Shown: positions 24,729 through 32,905 of the stretch, piece by piece
How the letters are laid out: each line of letters begins with the position of its first letter
Position numbering within the stretch: position 1 is the first letter of the stretch
From: an uncultured Aliiroseovarius sp.
GTDB lineage: Bacteria; Pseudomonadota; Alphaproteobacteria; Rhodobacterales; Rhodobacteraceae
Assembly: GCF_947497285.1 (NCBI RefSeq)
Contig: NZ_CANMFT010000007.1
Coordinates: 1-64,000, forward strand
DNA: 64,000 nucleotides
Direction: 5' to 3'
Notes under the pieces: model-generated
The model's input: only the letters and a program-made list of their open reading frames with translations
What the model was told of the DNA's origin: nothing
Database searches by the model: none
Program-made: the position numbers and the translations under genes

Positions 24729-25513
24729 CAGCGCACCTGCGTGGTTGCGGCGAGCATTTGGTCGGCTGCGGTGATCACTTTGGAGTTAAGTTCGTAACCC
24801 CTTTGTGCCTCGATCAGTTCGGTGATCTCTCGCACGGCATCGACCGAGCTGTTTTCCAAGTATCCCTGTCGCAATGTTCCGCGCCCATCCTCGCCTGGCG
24901 CACCGACAAAAGCTGGGCCGGAGGCTGGCGTTTCGCGAAACAGGTTTGACCCGATGGCTTCAAGGCCCTTGTCGTTGGTGAATCCGGCCAACGTAAATGC
25001 CCCCAGAAGCTCTGGTTCGACTGCGTTGTCGAAATAGGCATAGATCTCTCCATCTGCATTGATCGAGATTGAACGCGCATCGTTGGGCACTGTGATTTCT
25101 GGTGCGACAGCATATCCGTCAGAGGTCACGATAAGTCCGTCGCCAGACAGTTTTAACCCGCCGTCACGCGTATAAGCCGAGCCACCTGAAGGAAGGGTAA
25201 CTTCCAGATAGCCCTTGCCTTCAATGGCGACATCCAAGTTGCCGTTTGTCTGTGAAAGGGTCCCTTGTTGAACCAGCATGGACACCGAGGTCGGACGCAC
25301 GCCAAGACCCAGCTGAATACCGGTTGGCAGCACCGTTCCGTCCGAGGCATTGATCGTGCCCGCACGTGCCATTTGCTGATAGTGCAGGTCGGCGAACTCT
25401 GCGCGGCGGGCGTTGTAGCCTGTCGTCGACATGTTCGCGAGGTTGTTCGAAATCGTCTCAACCCGCATTTGCTGGGCCATCATACCTGTAGCTGCAATGT
25501 TCAATGCACGCAT
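24728..25513 (-). CDS. flgG: flagellar distal rod protein FlgG
   Basis: A 261-residue axial protein. It has the N-terminal rod motif ALNIAATGMMAQQMRVETISNNLANMSTTGYNARRAEF and the C-terminal VDAVREITELIEAQRGYELNSKVITAADQML. Its length equals the family norm. AGGAGG stands directly upstream of the ATG. It lies 12 bases after flgF in the flgB operon. Confidence 0.95.
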   Translation of the reverse strand: MRALNIAATGMMAQQMRVETISNNLANMSTTGYNARRAEFADLHYQQMARAGTINASDGTVLPTGIQLGLGVRPTSVSMLVQQGTLSQTNGNLDVAIEGKGYLEVTLPSGGSAYTRDGGLKLSGDGLIVTSDGYAVAPEITVPNDARSISINADGEIYAYFDNAVEPELLGAFTLAGFTNDKGLEAIGSNLFRETPASGPAFVGAPGEDGRGTLRQGYLENSSVDAVREITELIEAQRGYELNSKVITAADQMLAATTQVR

Positions 25514-25525
25514 GTCGGGCCTCCT

Positions 25526-26245
25526 TTATCCAATGACTGTTTTCAGAACCGCGCGAATGCGCTCGTCCTCTTTTTCAAGAAATTGCTGACCCAGTTCATA
25601 GCTGCGCTGCACCTCGATCATCCGCGCAACTTCGGTGATGGGATCAACATTCGAGCCTTCGATGAAACCTTGCAGAACGACCGCATCGGCCAGTGCAGGT
25701 TCCACCCCGTTAGGTGCTTCGAACCGAGATCCGGCCACGTGACGCAGATCGTTTTGGTCTGTCGGGCTGAAGAGGCCAATCAAGGCAAGCGCGCGACCGT
25801 CGGCTGAAAGGGTTCCATCTGCGGCCAAGGACACCGACTGAGCGTCGGGTGGCACGAACACTGGAGATCCGCCACCGTCCAGAAGGCGATAGCCATCAGG
25901 GGCAACCAGCTCACCTTCTGATGAGGGGGTGAAGGAACCTGCGCGGGTCAGGAATTGACCGTTCGGACCTTCGACCATGAAAAAGCCCACGCCTTCGATG
26001 GCGAAGTCGAATGCACCGCCGGTTTGAGTCAGCGCACCTTGTTGAAGGTTCAAAGCGCGCGTGTTCGCTGTGGCCATCGAAAGCGAAGGGTCGTCCTTTT
26101 CAAGCGCGTGAACAAACTCCGAAAAGATGACACCTTCGCGTCGAAAACCAGTGGTCGAGGCGTTGGCGATATTGTTGGCGATGCTTTGCATTTCGCGCAT
26201 CAAACCAGATTGGCGGGTCAAAGAGGTGTAACCGATATTGTCCAA
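25526..26245 (-). CDS. flgF: flagellar proximal rod protein FlgF
   Basis: A 239-residue rod protein, with the N-terminal SLTRQSGLMREMQSIANNIANASTTGFRREGV and the C-terminal EGSNVDPITEVARMIEVQRSYELGQQFLEKED. It differs from FlgG by the shorter middle domain (GVGFFMVEGPNGQFLTRAGSF). It starts four bases after fliQ. Confidence 0.92.
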   Translation of the reverse strand: MDNIGYTSLTRQSGLMREMQSIANNIANASTTGFRREGVIFSEFVHALEKDDPSLSMATANTRALNLQQGALTQTGGAFDFAIEGVGFFMVEGPNGQFLTRAGSFTPSSEGELVAPDGYRLLDGGGSPVFVPPDAQSVSLAADGTLSADGRALALIGLFSPTDQNDLRHVAGSRFEAPNGVEPALADAVVLQGFIEGSNVDPITEVARMIEVQRSYELGQQFLEKEDERIRAVLKTVIG

Positions 26246-26248
26246 GAC

Positions 26249-26518
26249 CTATCCTCCTGCAATCAACGGAATGACGCGTGTGTGAAAAAAGCTGACCAGG
26301 GTTTCCGTCATGAACCCCATGCTGCCCCAGAACACGACAAGAATTGCGACCAGTTTTGGAACGAAGGTCAGGGTCATTTCCTGAATAGATGTCAGTGCCT
26401 GAAAAAGACCGACCAGCAACCCCGAGACAAGCGCAACGGCCAATATCGGCGTTGAGATCAGAACAGCGTTCCAAAGACCTGCCCGCAATGTGTCATAGAA
26501 GATGACGTCATCCATCAT
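26249..26518 (-). CDS. fliQ: flagellar export apparatus protein FliQ
   Basis: An 89-residue protein with two membrane helices (LISTPILAVALVSGLLVGLFQALT and VPKLVAILVVFWGSMGFM). The connecting SIQEMTLTF is the FliQ signature. It is a component of the export gate. Its partners FliP, FliR, FlhA and FlhB are not in the window. The start overlaps the fliE stop by one base. Confidence 0.93.
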   Translation of the reverse strand: MMDDVIFYDTLRAGLWNAVLISTPILAVALVSGLLVGLFQALTSIQEMTLTFVPKLVAILVVFWGSMGFMTETLVSFFHTRVIPLIAGG

Positions 26519-26808
26519 CAGACCGGCATCCTCAGAATTTCCTGATAGGCTTCCACGACTTTGTCGCGCACGGTCACAGCGGTTTCGACGGCAAGTTCAG
26601 TTTGTGCCAGGGCTTGCACCAAGGCGTGAGGGTCCGCGCCACCTGACATCGCTGCCATTGCCGTCTTTTCCCCCTGCTGAATTGTTTGCGAGAAATCCTG
26701 CGCGACCTTGGTAAATGCGTTCGTGCTTTGTTCATTTTGCGCTGTTGGTTTGGTCGCCAATTTCGATGCTGCGTATTGCTGCGAGGCGAGGGCTGATTTG
26801 ATATCCAT
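26518..26808 (-). CDS. fliE: flagellar MS-ring/rod junction protein FliE
   Basis: A 96-residue protein. The C-terminal half TAMAAMSGGADPHALVQALAQTELAVETAVTVRDKVVEAYQEILRMPV carries the FliE pattern (DPHxVxxALxxAE, RDKxVEAYxEIxRMxV). It links FliF to the rod and opens the export gate. It lies 11 bases after flgC. Confidence 0.93.
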   Translation of the reverse strand: MDIKSALASQQYAASKLATKPTAQNEQSTNAFTKVAQDFSQTIQQGEKTAMAAMSGGADPHALVQALAQTELAVETAVTVRDKVVEAYQEILRMPV

Positions 26809-26819
26809 GTCGAACGCTC

Positions 26820-27212
26820 CTATCGGCGCAGAAGTTCAAGCAGTCCGCGCGACATTTGCCGCGACTGGTCGAACATTTTCAGGTTTGCTTCGTAGCTGCG
26901 CTGGGCTTCGCGGGCGTCCGCGATCTCAATGACCAGATCGACGTTCGAGCCTTCATAGTGCCCGGTCTGGTCGGCCATCGGGTGCGACGGATCATAGATC
27001 GAAGGCAATGCGGTTCGGTCCAGCGTCACTTTTCCAACTTCAACACGGCCCGTGGCCTGACCGCTTTCCAAGGCAGCCTGGAAGGTCGCGATCTTGCGAC
27101 GATACCCCGGAGTGTCGGCGTTCGCGATATTTTCAGAGACATGTCGCAAGCGAGCTGCCTGGCTTTTCATACCCGAGGCCGCTGCGGCAACTGAATTTCG
27201 AAGGTCGTTCAT
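26820..27212 (-). CDS. flgC: flagellar proximal rod protein FlgC
   Basis: A 130-residue rod protein with AAASGMKSQAARLRHVSENIANADTPGYRRK at the N-terminus and SNVDLVIEIADAREAQRSYEANLKMFDQSR at the C-terminus, the family pattern. It follows flgB by 11 bases. Confidence 0.93.
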   Translation of the reverse strand: MNDLRNSVAAAASGMKSQAARLRHVSENIANADTPGYRRKIATFQAALESGQATGRVEVGKVTLDRTALPSIYDPSHPMADQTGHYEGSNVDLVIEIADAREAQRSYEANLKMFDQSRQMSRGLLELLRR

Positions 27213-27223
27213 TGTCTATCCCC

Positions 27224-27616
27224 CTACCTGCGGCCCAGCGCGCTGCGCATGATGCCAAGTGAGGTTTGATAGACCGCAAGCGCCAGATCATGGTCGCGCT
27301 TCGCTTCTGCTGCGGCCATCATCTCGGTCTCTAGCGCGACCGAGTTGCCATTGGGCGAAAGCGCCCCTTCGCGATAGACCGCGTGTGGAGTGGCTGAAGT
27401 CTGGGTGGCATCGGCTGTCGATCTGTGGCTCGCACGCGTCGCACGCATTCCGGCGCTGTCATTGGGTTGAAACGCGTCCGCAAACGACGCGATGTCACGC
27501 GCTCTGTATCCAGGCGTGTCTGCGTTCGCAACGTTCTGCGCGATTACCGATTGGCGTGCGGCGGCATGTTTGGCCAGTCCGCTTGCCTTGGCAAAGATAT
27601 CCATTTTTTCGATCAT
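27224..27616 (-). CDS. flgB: flagellar proximal rod protein FlgB
   Basis: A 130-residue rod protein: KHAAARQSVIAQNVANADTPGYRARDIASF, and the C-terminal TEMMAAAEAKRDHDLALAVYQTSLGIMRSALGRR. I place the start at the ATG at 27616 (MIEKMDIFAKASG), preceded by GGGAGAAG; the frame remains open to 27724 but would overlap the divergent promoter region. It is first in the operon flgB-flgC-fliE-fliQ-flgF-flgG-flgA-flgH-fliL, and a CtrA-like site lies 24 bases upstream. Confidence 0.92.
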   Translation of the reverse strand: MIEKMDIFAKASGLAKHAAARQSVIAQNVANADTPGYRARDIASFADAFQPNDSAGMRATRASHRSTADATQTSATPHAVYREGALSPNGNSVALETEMMAAAEAKRDHDLALAVYQTSLGIMRSALGRR

Positions 27617-27639
27617 CGGGGCTTCTCCCTCGATTGGCT

Positions 27640-27655
27640 TCAACCAAGGCTTAAC
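27640..27655 (+). promoter_or_regulatory. candidate CtrA binding site between flgB and fliI
   Basis: TCAA-CCAAGGC-TTAAC matches the CtrA consensus TTAA-N7-TTAAC with one mismatch. It lies between the divergent flgB operon and fliI and could serve both. Similar sites stand upstream of flgE and motB. Confidence 0.5.
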
Positions 27656-27700
27656 CCTGATTCCTTTATAAACAGTTTCAACGCTCAAACGGAGGCCGAC

Positions 27701-29017
27701 ATGACCCAAATAGGATTCGAACAACTCTGCGCCGAAATTTCCTCAGTGCGTGCGGTCGTCGATATTGGCCGGGTGGCAGCGATTGGAAGCGGCACATTGC
27801 AGGTTTCCGGTCTGTCAAAGGTGGCCGCGCAGTCTGATCTGGTCGAATTCAAGTCCAAATCGGGTCGCCTGCGCATGGGCGAAGTCCTGAACCTGAGTCA
27901 GGATATGATAACCGTTCTGCCGGACGGCGATATCGAAGGCCTTCAGATCGGTGGCGAAGTGGTCTTGCACGGGCATGCCGAAATCGCCCCGGACGACAGT
28001 TGGATTGGACGGGTTATTGACCCGATGGGGCAAGCCTTGGACGGCCGACCAATCATGCGCGGGCAAAAGGGTCGATCTCTAAGGGGAAAGGTCAGCAACC
28101 CGACCAATCGACGACCGCTTGGTGGACGGTTGGAAACAGGGCTTGCAGCGTTCAACACCTTTCTGCCAATCGTCAAAGGCCAGCGTATTGGACTGTTTGC
28201 AGGCTCTGGAGTCGGAAAATCCACCTTGCTTGCGAATCTGGCGCGCGGTGTTCATGCCGATGTCGTTGTGATCGCGTTGATCGGTGAACGGGGGCGCGAA
28301 GTTCGCGAGTTTGTCGAGCGTGTGCTTGGCGCTGAAGGAATGAAACGCGCTGTGGTCGTAGCGGCGACGTCGGACCAATCCCCGATGGTGCGCAGACGCT
28401 GCGGGTGGGCCGCGATGACGGTGGCCGAGCATTTTCGGGATCAGGGCAACCACGTTTTGTTTCTTGCTGACAGCGTTACCAGATTCGCCGAGGCGCACCG
28501 GGAAATCGCCCTGGCCTCGGGCGAAGGTGGAAATTTGCGTGGATTTCCACCCTCAACCGCGCAGCAGATTACGACCCTGTGTGAGCGAGCAGGTCCGGGT
28601 GCCGGAGCGGGTGGCGATATTACAGCAGTTTTCTCTGTTCTGGTTGCTGGGTCGGATATGGAGGAACCTGTCGCGGATATCCTGCGTGGTGTGCTGGATG
28701 GGCACGTGGTTCTGGATCGCAAGATCGCCGAGCGGGGTCGTTTTCCGGCCATCGATTTGTTGCGGTCCGTGTCCAGGGCGTTGCCAGATGCGGCGACGGA
28801 TGAAGAAAACGCGCTCATCTCGAAGGGGCGCAGGTTGCTTGGACTTTACGATCGGTCGGAGATGATGATCCAGGCGGGTCTTTACACTGCCGGGAACGAT
28901 CAAGCCCTTGATGAAGCAATTGCGGCTTGGCCGAAACTGGACGCTTTCTTGACAGAGCCCGAAGTCGATACGAGTGTCGCAAGCTTCGGACGCCTGGCGA
29001 ATTGTGTCACAGCGTAA
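27701..29017 (+). CDS. fliI: flagellar export ATPase FliI
   Basis: A 438-residue F1-beta-like ATPase that energises flagellar protein export. Walker A is FAGSGVGKSTLLANLARG (about residue 167), Walker B VLFLADSVTRFAEAHREIAL, and the export-ATPase signature GFPPSTAQQITTLCERAGPG. Also present are VIALIGERGREVREFVER and the C-terminal MMIQAGLYTAGND. The start is the ATG at 27701 with GGAGG five bases before; a longer open frame reaches back into flgB. The gene is transcribed divergently from flgB and ends 21 bases before a convergent DUF1217 gene. fliJ and fliH are not adjacent. Confidence 0.95.
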   Translation: MTQIGFEQLCAEISSVRAVVDIGRVAAIGSGTLQVSGLSKVAAQSDLVEFKSKSGRLRMGEVLNLSQDMITVLPDGDIEGLQIGGEVVLHGHAEIAPDDSWIGRVIDPMGQALDGRPIMRGQKGRSLRGKVSNPTNRRPLGGRLETGLAAFNTFLPIVKGQRIGLFAGSGVGKSTLLANLARGVHADVVVIALIGERGREVREFVERVLGAEGMKRAVVVAATSDQSPMVRRRCGWAAMTVAEHFRDQGNHVLFLADSVTRFAEAHREIALASGEGGNLRGFPPSTAQQITTLCERAGPGAGAGGDITAVFSVLVAGSDMEEPVADILRGVLDGHVVLDRKIAERGRFPAIDLLRSVSRALPDAATDEENALISKGRRLLGLYDRSEMMIQAGLYTAGNDQALDEAIAAWPKLDAFLTEPEVDTSVASFGRLANCVTA

Positions 29018-29038
29018 GTAGCTTAGGGTGAGCTGCCT

Positions 29039-29833
29039 CTAGAAGTTTTGAAGAAGCGTCAAAGCGATGGCGCCACCGGACATCGCGGCATTGCCAGCGG
29101 CAATTTGGGACCGAACAAGAAATAGCCTGTTCAATTCGTCCAGCTTCTCGGGCTCTGCAAACTGGCTCACGTTTGCTGCGCCAAAATACTGTGTGGATTT
29201 GTCGCGAAAGGTTTCAAGCTGCTGATCCAGATCGAGAGTTCCAAACGCGCTCGGCAGGCCAAATGCGGTCTCAAATATCTTTCGCAAAGGTGGATTGCCC
29301 ATGATGGTGAACCATTTTGTATCGTCTGAGGCGTTCTTTTGCGTGATCTCAGACAGCTCGCGCTCCAAGCTCATCGCCAACCGCATATCTTGATTCTGTG
29401 CGCCGACAGCGATTTCAAACTGCCGCTCTTTATAGGCTGCGACGGTATTATCGCCAAAGTCAGATATTTGCGTCCTTGGGATCGAATAGTCGCCAAAACC
29501 AAAATCTTTTGCGAACTGCAAATAGCGCTTATCCGAAAGCTTGTTGGCCAAATCATCTGTGTCCAACGTTCCGTCGTCGAGAATTTTTTTGATGAAGTAT
29601 TTGTTGTTGATATCGTCATCTAATCCATAGGCGCCAAGCGCCACTGAAAGCAGTCTGCGGTCACTGACCAGATCATCGCTGGTCTCGACTTTTCCGATCT
29701 TCTCTTTGAAGTATTGGACATCGCGTTGAATCTCTGCAGAGCTTTCAAACGCCTGCTTTTGATTTTCTTGCGTTCGCTGCAGGAATGCCCAACCGGCCGC
29801 ACCGCCGTATGGTATGACCGGCTGGAACGTCAT
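29039..29833 (-). CDS. DUF1217 domain protein (flagellar-cluster associated)
   Basis: A 264-residue soluble protein. It reads MTFQPVIPYGGAAGWAFLQRTQENQKQAF, then repeats like SDRRLLSVALGAYGLDDDINNKYFIKKILDDG, the DUF1217 pattern seen in flagellar clusters of Rhizobiales and Rhodobacterales. It has no signal peptide. Its start overlaps the flbT stop by four bases, making it the last gene of the fliC-flaF-flbT unit. Function is unknown; a role in flagellin expression or export is suggested only by its position. Confidence 0.8.
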   Translation of the reverse strand: MTFQPVIPYGGAAGWAFLQRTQENQKQAFESSAEIQRDVQYFKEKIGKVETSDDLVSDRRLLSVALGAYGLDDDINNKYFIKKILDDGTLDTDDLANKLSDKRYLQFAKDFGFGDYSIPRTQISDFGDNTVAAYKERQFEIAVGAQNQDMRLAMSLERELSEITQKNASDDTKWFTIMGNPPLRKIFETAFGLPSAFGTLDLDQQLETFRDKSTQYFGAANVSQFAEPEKLDELNRLFLVRSQIAAGNAAMSGGAIALTLLQNF

Positions 29834-30234
29834 GAGTATTGAGCCGCAAGAAGGCGATTTTCGCGTGGCATCAGTGCGCGCAACTGCTTCATCGCATAAT
29901 AATAGTCGCTTGCCGCGACCGCTGCTGTCGCCTTTCCGAGAAGATCTCGACTGTCTTCATCCGTCAGAACTTGGCTTAACTGCTCGATACCGCGGAGCAA
30001 TTGTAAACGCGCTTCATCCTTCTCGACATCGCCTGACAGGACAAGTTGGGCGATGTAGCATACCCTTTTTACTGGGGTATTTGCCTCTTCTGGGTGAATC
30101 GCGTCGCGCAGCCTTAGAATATTGGCGTTTGGTGTGACAATTGAAAGCCGCGACCTGCGATCCCCATTTTCAATGACCGCACCATTGATCAAAACACGTT
30201 CTTTTGGGCTGAGCTTGAGAACAAGTCCTGTCAT
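29830..30234 (-). CDS. flbT: flagellin synthesis regulator FlbT
   Basis: A 134-residue protein. It shows LVLKLSPKERVLINGAVIENGDRRSRLSIVTPNANILRLRDAI and PVKRVCYIAQLVLSGD, the FlbT pattern. In Caulobacter FlbT binds the 5' leader of flagellin mRNA and promotes its decay until the hook is complete. Here it sits directly downstream of flaF with a four-base overlap, and the flagellin leader at 31982-32100 has hairpins it could recognise. Confidence 0.92.
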   Translation of the reverse strand: MTGLVLKLSPKERVLINGAVIENGDRRSRLSIVTPNANILRLRDAIHPEEANTPVKRVCYIAQLVLSGDVEKDEARLQLLRGIEQLSQVLTDEDSRDLLGKATAAVAASDYYYAMKQLRALMPRENRLLAAQYS

Positions 30235-30611
30235 GCTGCATCCCCCTTTTGGCGCAAACCACGCATGATTGCGGCGTTGATTTCGACAAGAACCGACGCA
30301 TCTGCGCCGTCGGACAGAACCTTGCGGCTGTGGTCAGCTGTAAATTCGGACAGATAAAAGACCCTTGCACGTAGGTCATTTGGAAGGCCGTTTTCGTCTT
30401 CTGCGACGTCAATCGCCAGCAAGGTCCACAACCTCCTGTTCTCATGCAGGGCGCTGGCGAGTTGCGCGAAACCTGAACGTCCTTTCTTCAATGCTGATTG
30501 GAGTTGGTGCGTGATTTTCGCGAAAGCCTCGTATTCGGTGCCTCTAGATGTTTGTAGCGGTGCTCTGGACGACGAAGCGTAGGCCGTTTTGGCCAGGGTT
30601 ACTGCGTTCAC
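30231..30611 (-). CDS. flaF: flagellar biosynthesis regulator FlaF
   Basis: A 126-residue protein with TSRGTEYEAFAKITHQLQSA, LASALHENRRLWTLLAIDVAEDENGLPNDLRARVFYLSEFT and VLVEINAAIMRGL, the FlaF pattern. It promotes flagellin translation or secretion and opposes FlbT. It follows fliC after a 77-base gap with a GC hairpin, and overlaps flbT. Confidence 0.93.
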   Translation of the reverse strand: MNAVTLAKTAYASSSRAPLQTSRGTEYEAFAKITHQLQSALKKGRSGFAQLASALHENRRLWTLLAIDVAEDENGLPNDLRARVFYLSEFTADHSRKVLSDGADASVLVEINAAIMRGLRQKGDAA

Positions 30612-30657
30612 GGGGTTTTCCTTCCGGTGACGAATTCGCTCAAGGTATGATGCTAGA

Positions 30658-30679
30658 CGGGGCGCCTTTTGGCGCCCCG
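30658..30679 (-). terminator. strong hairpin between fliC and flaF
   Basis: GGGGCGCC and GGCGCCCC (9 bp with the outer C-G pair) enclose a 4-base loop. Without a T-run on the minus strand it is probably an mRNA-stabilising or partially terminating structure that keeps flagellin message above flaF-flbT, not a full terminator. Confidence 0.55.
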
Positions 30680-30688
30680 GTCAATGGC

Positions 30689-31981
30689 TTAGCGGAACAA
30701 CGAAAGGATGTTCTGCGGAGCCTGGTTGGCAATCGAAAGTGCTTGTGTTCCAAGCTGTTGCTGAACCTGAAGTGCTTGCAGCTTTGCAGAAGCAGCTTCC
30801 ATATCGGCGTCAACCAGAGCGCCAATACCAGATTTCAACGAGTCCGAAAGTTTGCCGACGAAATTCGACTGAATTTCGATACGACCTTCGACCGAACCGA
30901 ACGAGGCGGATGCATCAATCGAAGTCTGGATCATGTTTTCCACTGCGCCCAATGCGGCATCAGCCCCTGACGAAGTCGAAACATCCATGGTCGTAAGGCC
31001 CGCAAGGCCACCCGACCCACGTGAGGCGCTGAACGAGAATGCTGCGTCACCGTTGGTTTCGTTGGTGACAACAAGCTGACCGGCATTGGTGTCGATATCC
31101 ATGCTGAAGCTGTTGCCATCAAGACCGGCGGAGATCATCGCGTTCTTCATGCCTGCGACGACGGATTCAGCAGTATCGCCTTCTTTCACGACATAGTTGC
31201 CTTGAACTGAACCGATAGTCAGCGCAAGTGCGTCGCCAACGACCAGACCGGTATTCACCGCCGTATCCACACCTGCCGCATCGGGCATGACAGCGGCGGT
31301 TGCCGTGGCGCCACCCGAAGCATCAAGGAAGGCAAACGTATCCAAAGTAATCGAATCGTTTGTCCCGCCATCATTGGCGTCGATCACACCAGCCGTGCCG
31401 GTGTCAGTGCCGACCGATGCGGCTGCAGCGGCCAGTGTGGTGCCGGCGGTCAAAGACAGGTTCTGCGCATCGACCCCGATTGAGCTGGTGACGACTGTGC
31501 CATCAGACTTGCGATCAAGCGACGACAAGACATCAATTCCAGCCGCGCCATTGGCGTTTGTGCCGGATTGAGTGCCGTCAACAAGGTTTAGGCCATTGAA
31601 CTGAGCAGCGCCGACAACAGAGCTGATCTGGTCCCGCAGAGCAACGATGTCTGTCTGGATTTTTGCCCGATCTACATTGTCTTCCTGCGCTGCAACGATC
31701 TTGCCTTTGATCTCGGTCAGAAGATCAGTGACTGTTTCCGAGGCTTGCCGCGCGACGGCGACCGTGCTTTCACCAAGCGAGAGGCTTTCAGAGATACCTT
31801 TGAAGCCCTTTACATCAGCTTCCATCACCTTGGAAATCGCCCACACAGCGGCGTTGTCTTTTGCCGATCCGACAGCCTTACCGGTCGAGATTTCGGCCTG
31901 CGTGCTGGCAAGATTGGAATTGATAGATTTCAGGGTTTGAAGCGCTACCATTGCGCTGTTGTTCGTCAGAATGCTGGACAT
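30689..31981 (-). CDS. fliC: flagellin
   Basis: A 430-residue filament subunit. The conserved D0/D1 ends are MSSILTNNSAMVALQTLKSINSNLASTQ ... EISTGKAVGSAKDNAAVWAISKVM at the N-terminus and MEAASAKLQALQVQQQLGTQALSIANQAPQNILSLFR at the C-terminus. The centre (about 160-300) is Ala-, Thr- and Asp-rich and variable. GAAGGAA precedes the ATG by eight bases. One copy only is seen. It leads the unit fliC-flaF-flbT-DUF1217 and has a 208-base leader with hairpins. Confidence 0.96.
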   Translation of the reverse strand: MSSILTNNSAMVALQTLKSINSNLASTQAEISTGKAVGSAKDNAAVWAISKVMEADVKGFKGISESLSLGESTVAVARQASETVTDLLTEIKGKIVAAQEDNVDRAKIQTDIVALRDQISSVVGAAQFNGLNLVDGTQSGTNANGAAGIDVLSSLDRKSDGTVVTSSIGVDAQNLSLTAGTTLAAAAASVGTDTGTAGVIDANDGGTNDSITLDTFAFLDASGGATATAAVMPDAAGVDTAVNTGLVVGDALALTIGSVQGNYVVKEGDTAESVVAGMKNAMISAGLDGNSFSMDIDTNAGQLVVTNETNGDAAFSFSASRGSGGLAGLTTMDVSTSSGADAALGAVENMIQTSIDASASFGSVEGRIEIQSNFVGKLSDSLKSGIGALVDADMEAASAKLQALQVQQQLGTQALSIANQAPQNILSLFR

Positions 31982-32001
31982 GGAATAGTTCCTTCGGTCT
32001 T

Positions 32002-32045
32002 AGGTGCTTTGCACCTGGATTTCGTATCTGCCTGTCCGGGCAGGG
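32002..32045 (-). promoter_or_regulatory. hairpins in the flagellin 5' leader (candidate FlbT target)
   Basis: Two small stems lie 20-65 bases before the fliC start: AGGTGC-TTT-GCACCT (32002-32016) and CCTG...CAGG around 32029-32045. Since flaF and flbT are just downstream and FlbT acts on flagellin leaders in Caulobacter, this is the natural candidate target. I could not recognise a clear sigma-28 or sigma-54 promoter here. Confidence 0.4.
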
Positions 32046-32189
32046 TTAAAAGCCATTCTGTCTTCTGCGACGTCATATCGTTGACACGCGCCACCCGCTT
32101 TGGATGCCCTTGAAATTTGGCGCGAAAATCTGAAGGAAAACTGAATCGCGCCATCCGCAATGTCCGCAATTTGAAGTAAATCTAGACCG

Positions 32190-32540
32190 TCAGGCCCGAC
32201 GCTCAAACTTTGTCGTCTTGCGAGAAATGGACTGGCTTTCCCCTTTTTGAGTGTATGTGCGCAGCACTTTTTGCCCCTCGCGCATGGCTTCCAGCCGGCT
32301 CTGAACCGACTTGATTCCGCAGGCAACGGCATCAAGCAGGGACTGGTTGCGATCGGCCTTTCCCTGGATATGCTCCAACCTACCTGCGCTATCACCCATG
32401 GTTTTAACGCGTTCGAGCAGTCGTTCCTTTTCAGGCAACAGGCGGGCGAGTTTTTGAATGTCGCCGCTGATGATTAAAGCGCGCTCGCGGTCCAGCAAAG
32501 TCTCCAATGCTCTGGCTGCGGGTTGGTTAAAAAGCGTCAA
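32190..32540 (-). CDS. flgN: FlgN-family flagellar chaperone-like protein
   Basis: A 116-residue helical protein, with LETLLDRERALIISGDIQKLARLLPEKERLLERV at the start, the pattern of FlgN proteins that escort the hook-filament junction proteins FlgK and FlgL. The C-terminus is basic (KTTKFERRA). It overlaps the flgJ end by 14 bases. Its probable clients flgK and flgL are in the second block at 49874-52351. The name is by resemblance and order. Confidence 0.7.
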   Translation of the reverse strand: MTLFNQPAARALETLLDRERALIISGDIQKLARLLPEKERLLERVKTMGDSAGRLEHIQGKADRNQSLLDAVACGIKSVQSRLEAMREGQKVLRTYTQKGESQSISRKTTKFERRA

Positions 32541-32829
32541 CGCTGTGCTCCTTCAATGCTTCAAACAGAGTCTGTGCCAGGCCAATCCCGCCCGCTTTGA
32601 CCATTTCCTGAGCCTGCGCTTGCCTCAGGAACGACGAAAACTGATCTTCGCCCGCACCTCCACCAAAGCTTTCGCGCGGTTTTCCAAGCCCTGCGGTCTT
32701 GAGCATTTCTGAAAGGAAGCTGGCTTCCAGATCGCGCGCGACCTCCATCAACTGCGCGTCCTCTTTCGACGCATTTAGGGTTGCTGCTGGCGCTTTGCCA
32801 AATGTCATTCCTGTAGAAATCGGCTCCAT
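32527..32829 (-). CDS. flgJ: FlgJ-type rod-binding protein (no muramidase domain)
   Basis: A 100-residue protein matching only the N-terminal rod-cap domain of FlgJ: EVARDLEASFLSEMLKTAGLGKPRESFGGGAGEDQFSSFLRQAQAQEMVKAGGIGLAQTLFEAL. Proteobacterial FlgJ often carries a C-terminal muramidase; alphaproteobacteria commonly have this short form with a separate lytic enzyme. It heads the flgJ-flgN pair, divergent from fliK. Confidence 0.82.
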   Translation of the reverse strand: MEPISTGMTFGKAPAATLNASKEDAQLMEVARDLEASFLSEMLKTAGLGKPRESFGGGAGEDQFSSFLRQAQAQEMVKAGGIGLAQTLFEALKEHSVDAF

Positions 32830-32905
32830 GATCGCCCCTCGTATTTGATGACAATTTTTTTTGTTATCTCATCAAGCGGTAAAGAACTGGTAACTCGCGT
32901 CTGCG

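Noticed and set aside
32002-32016. Intrinsic terminator upstream of fliC
   Set aside because: The stem is short and has no T-run on the transcribed strand; a leader structure is more likely.
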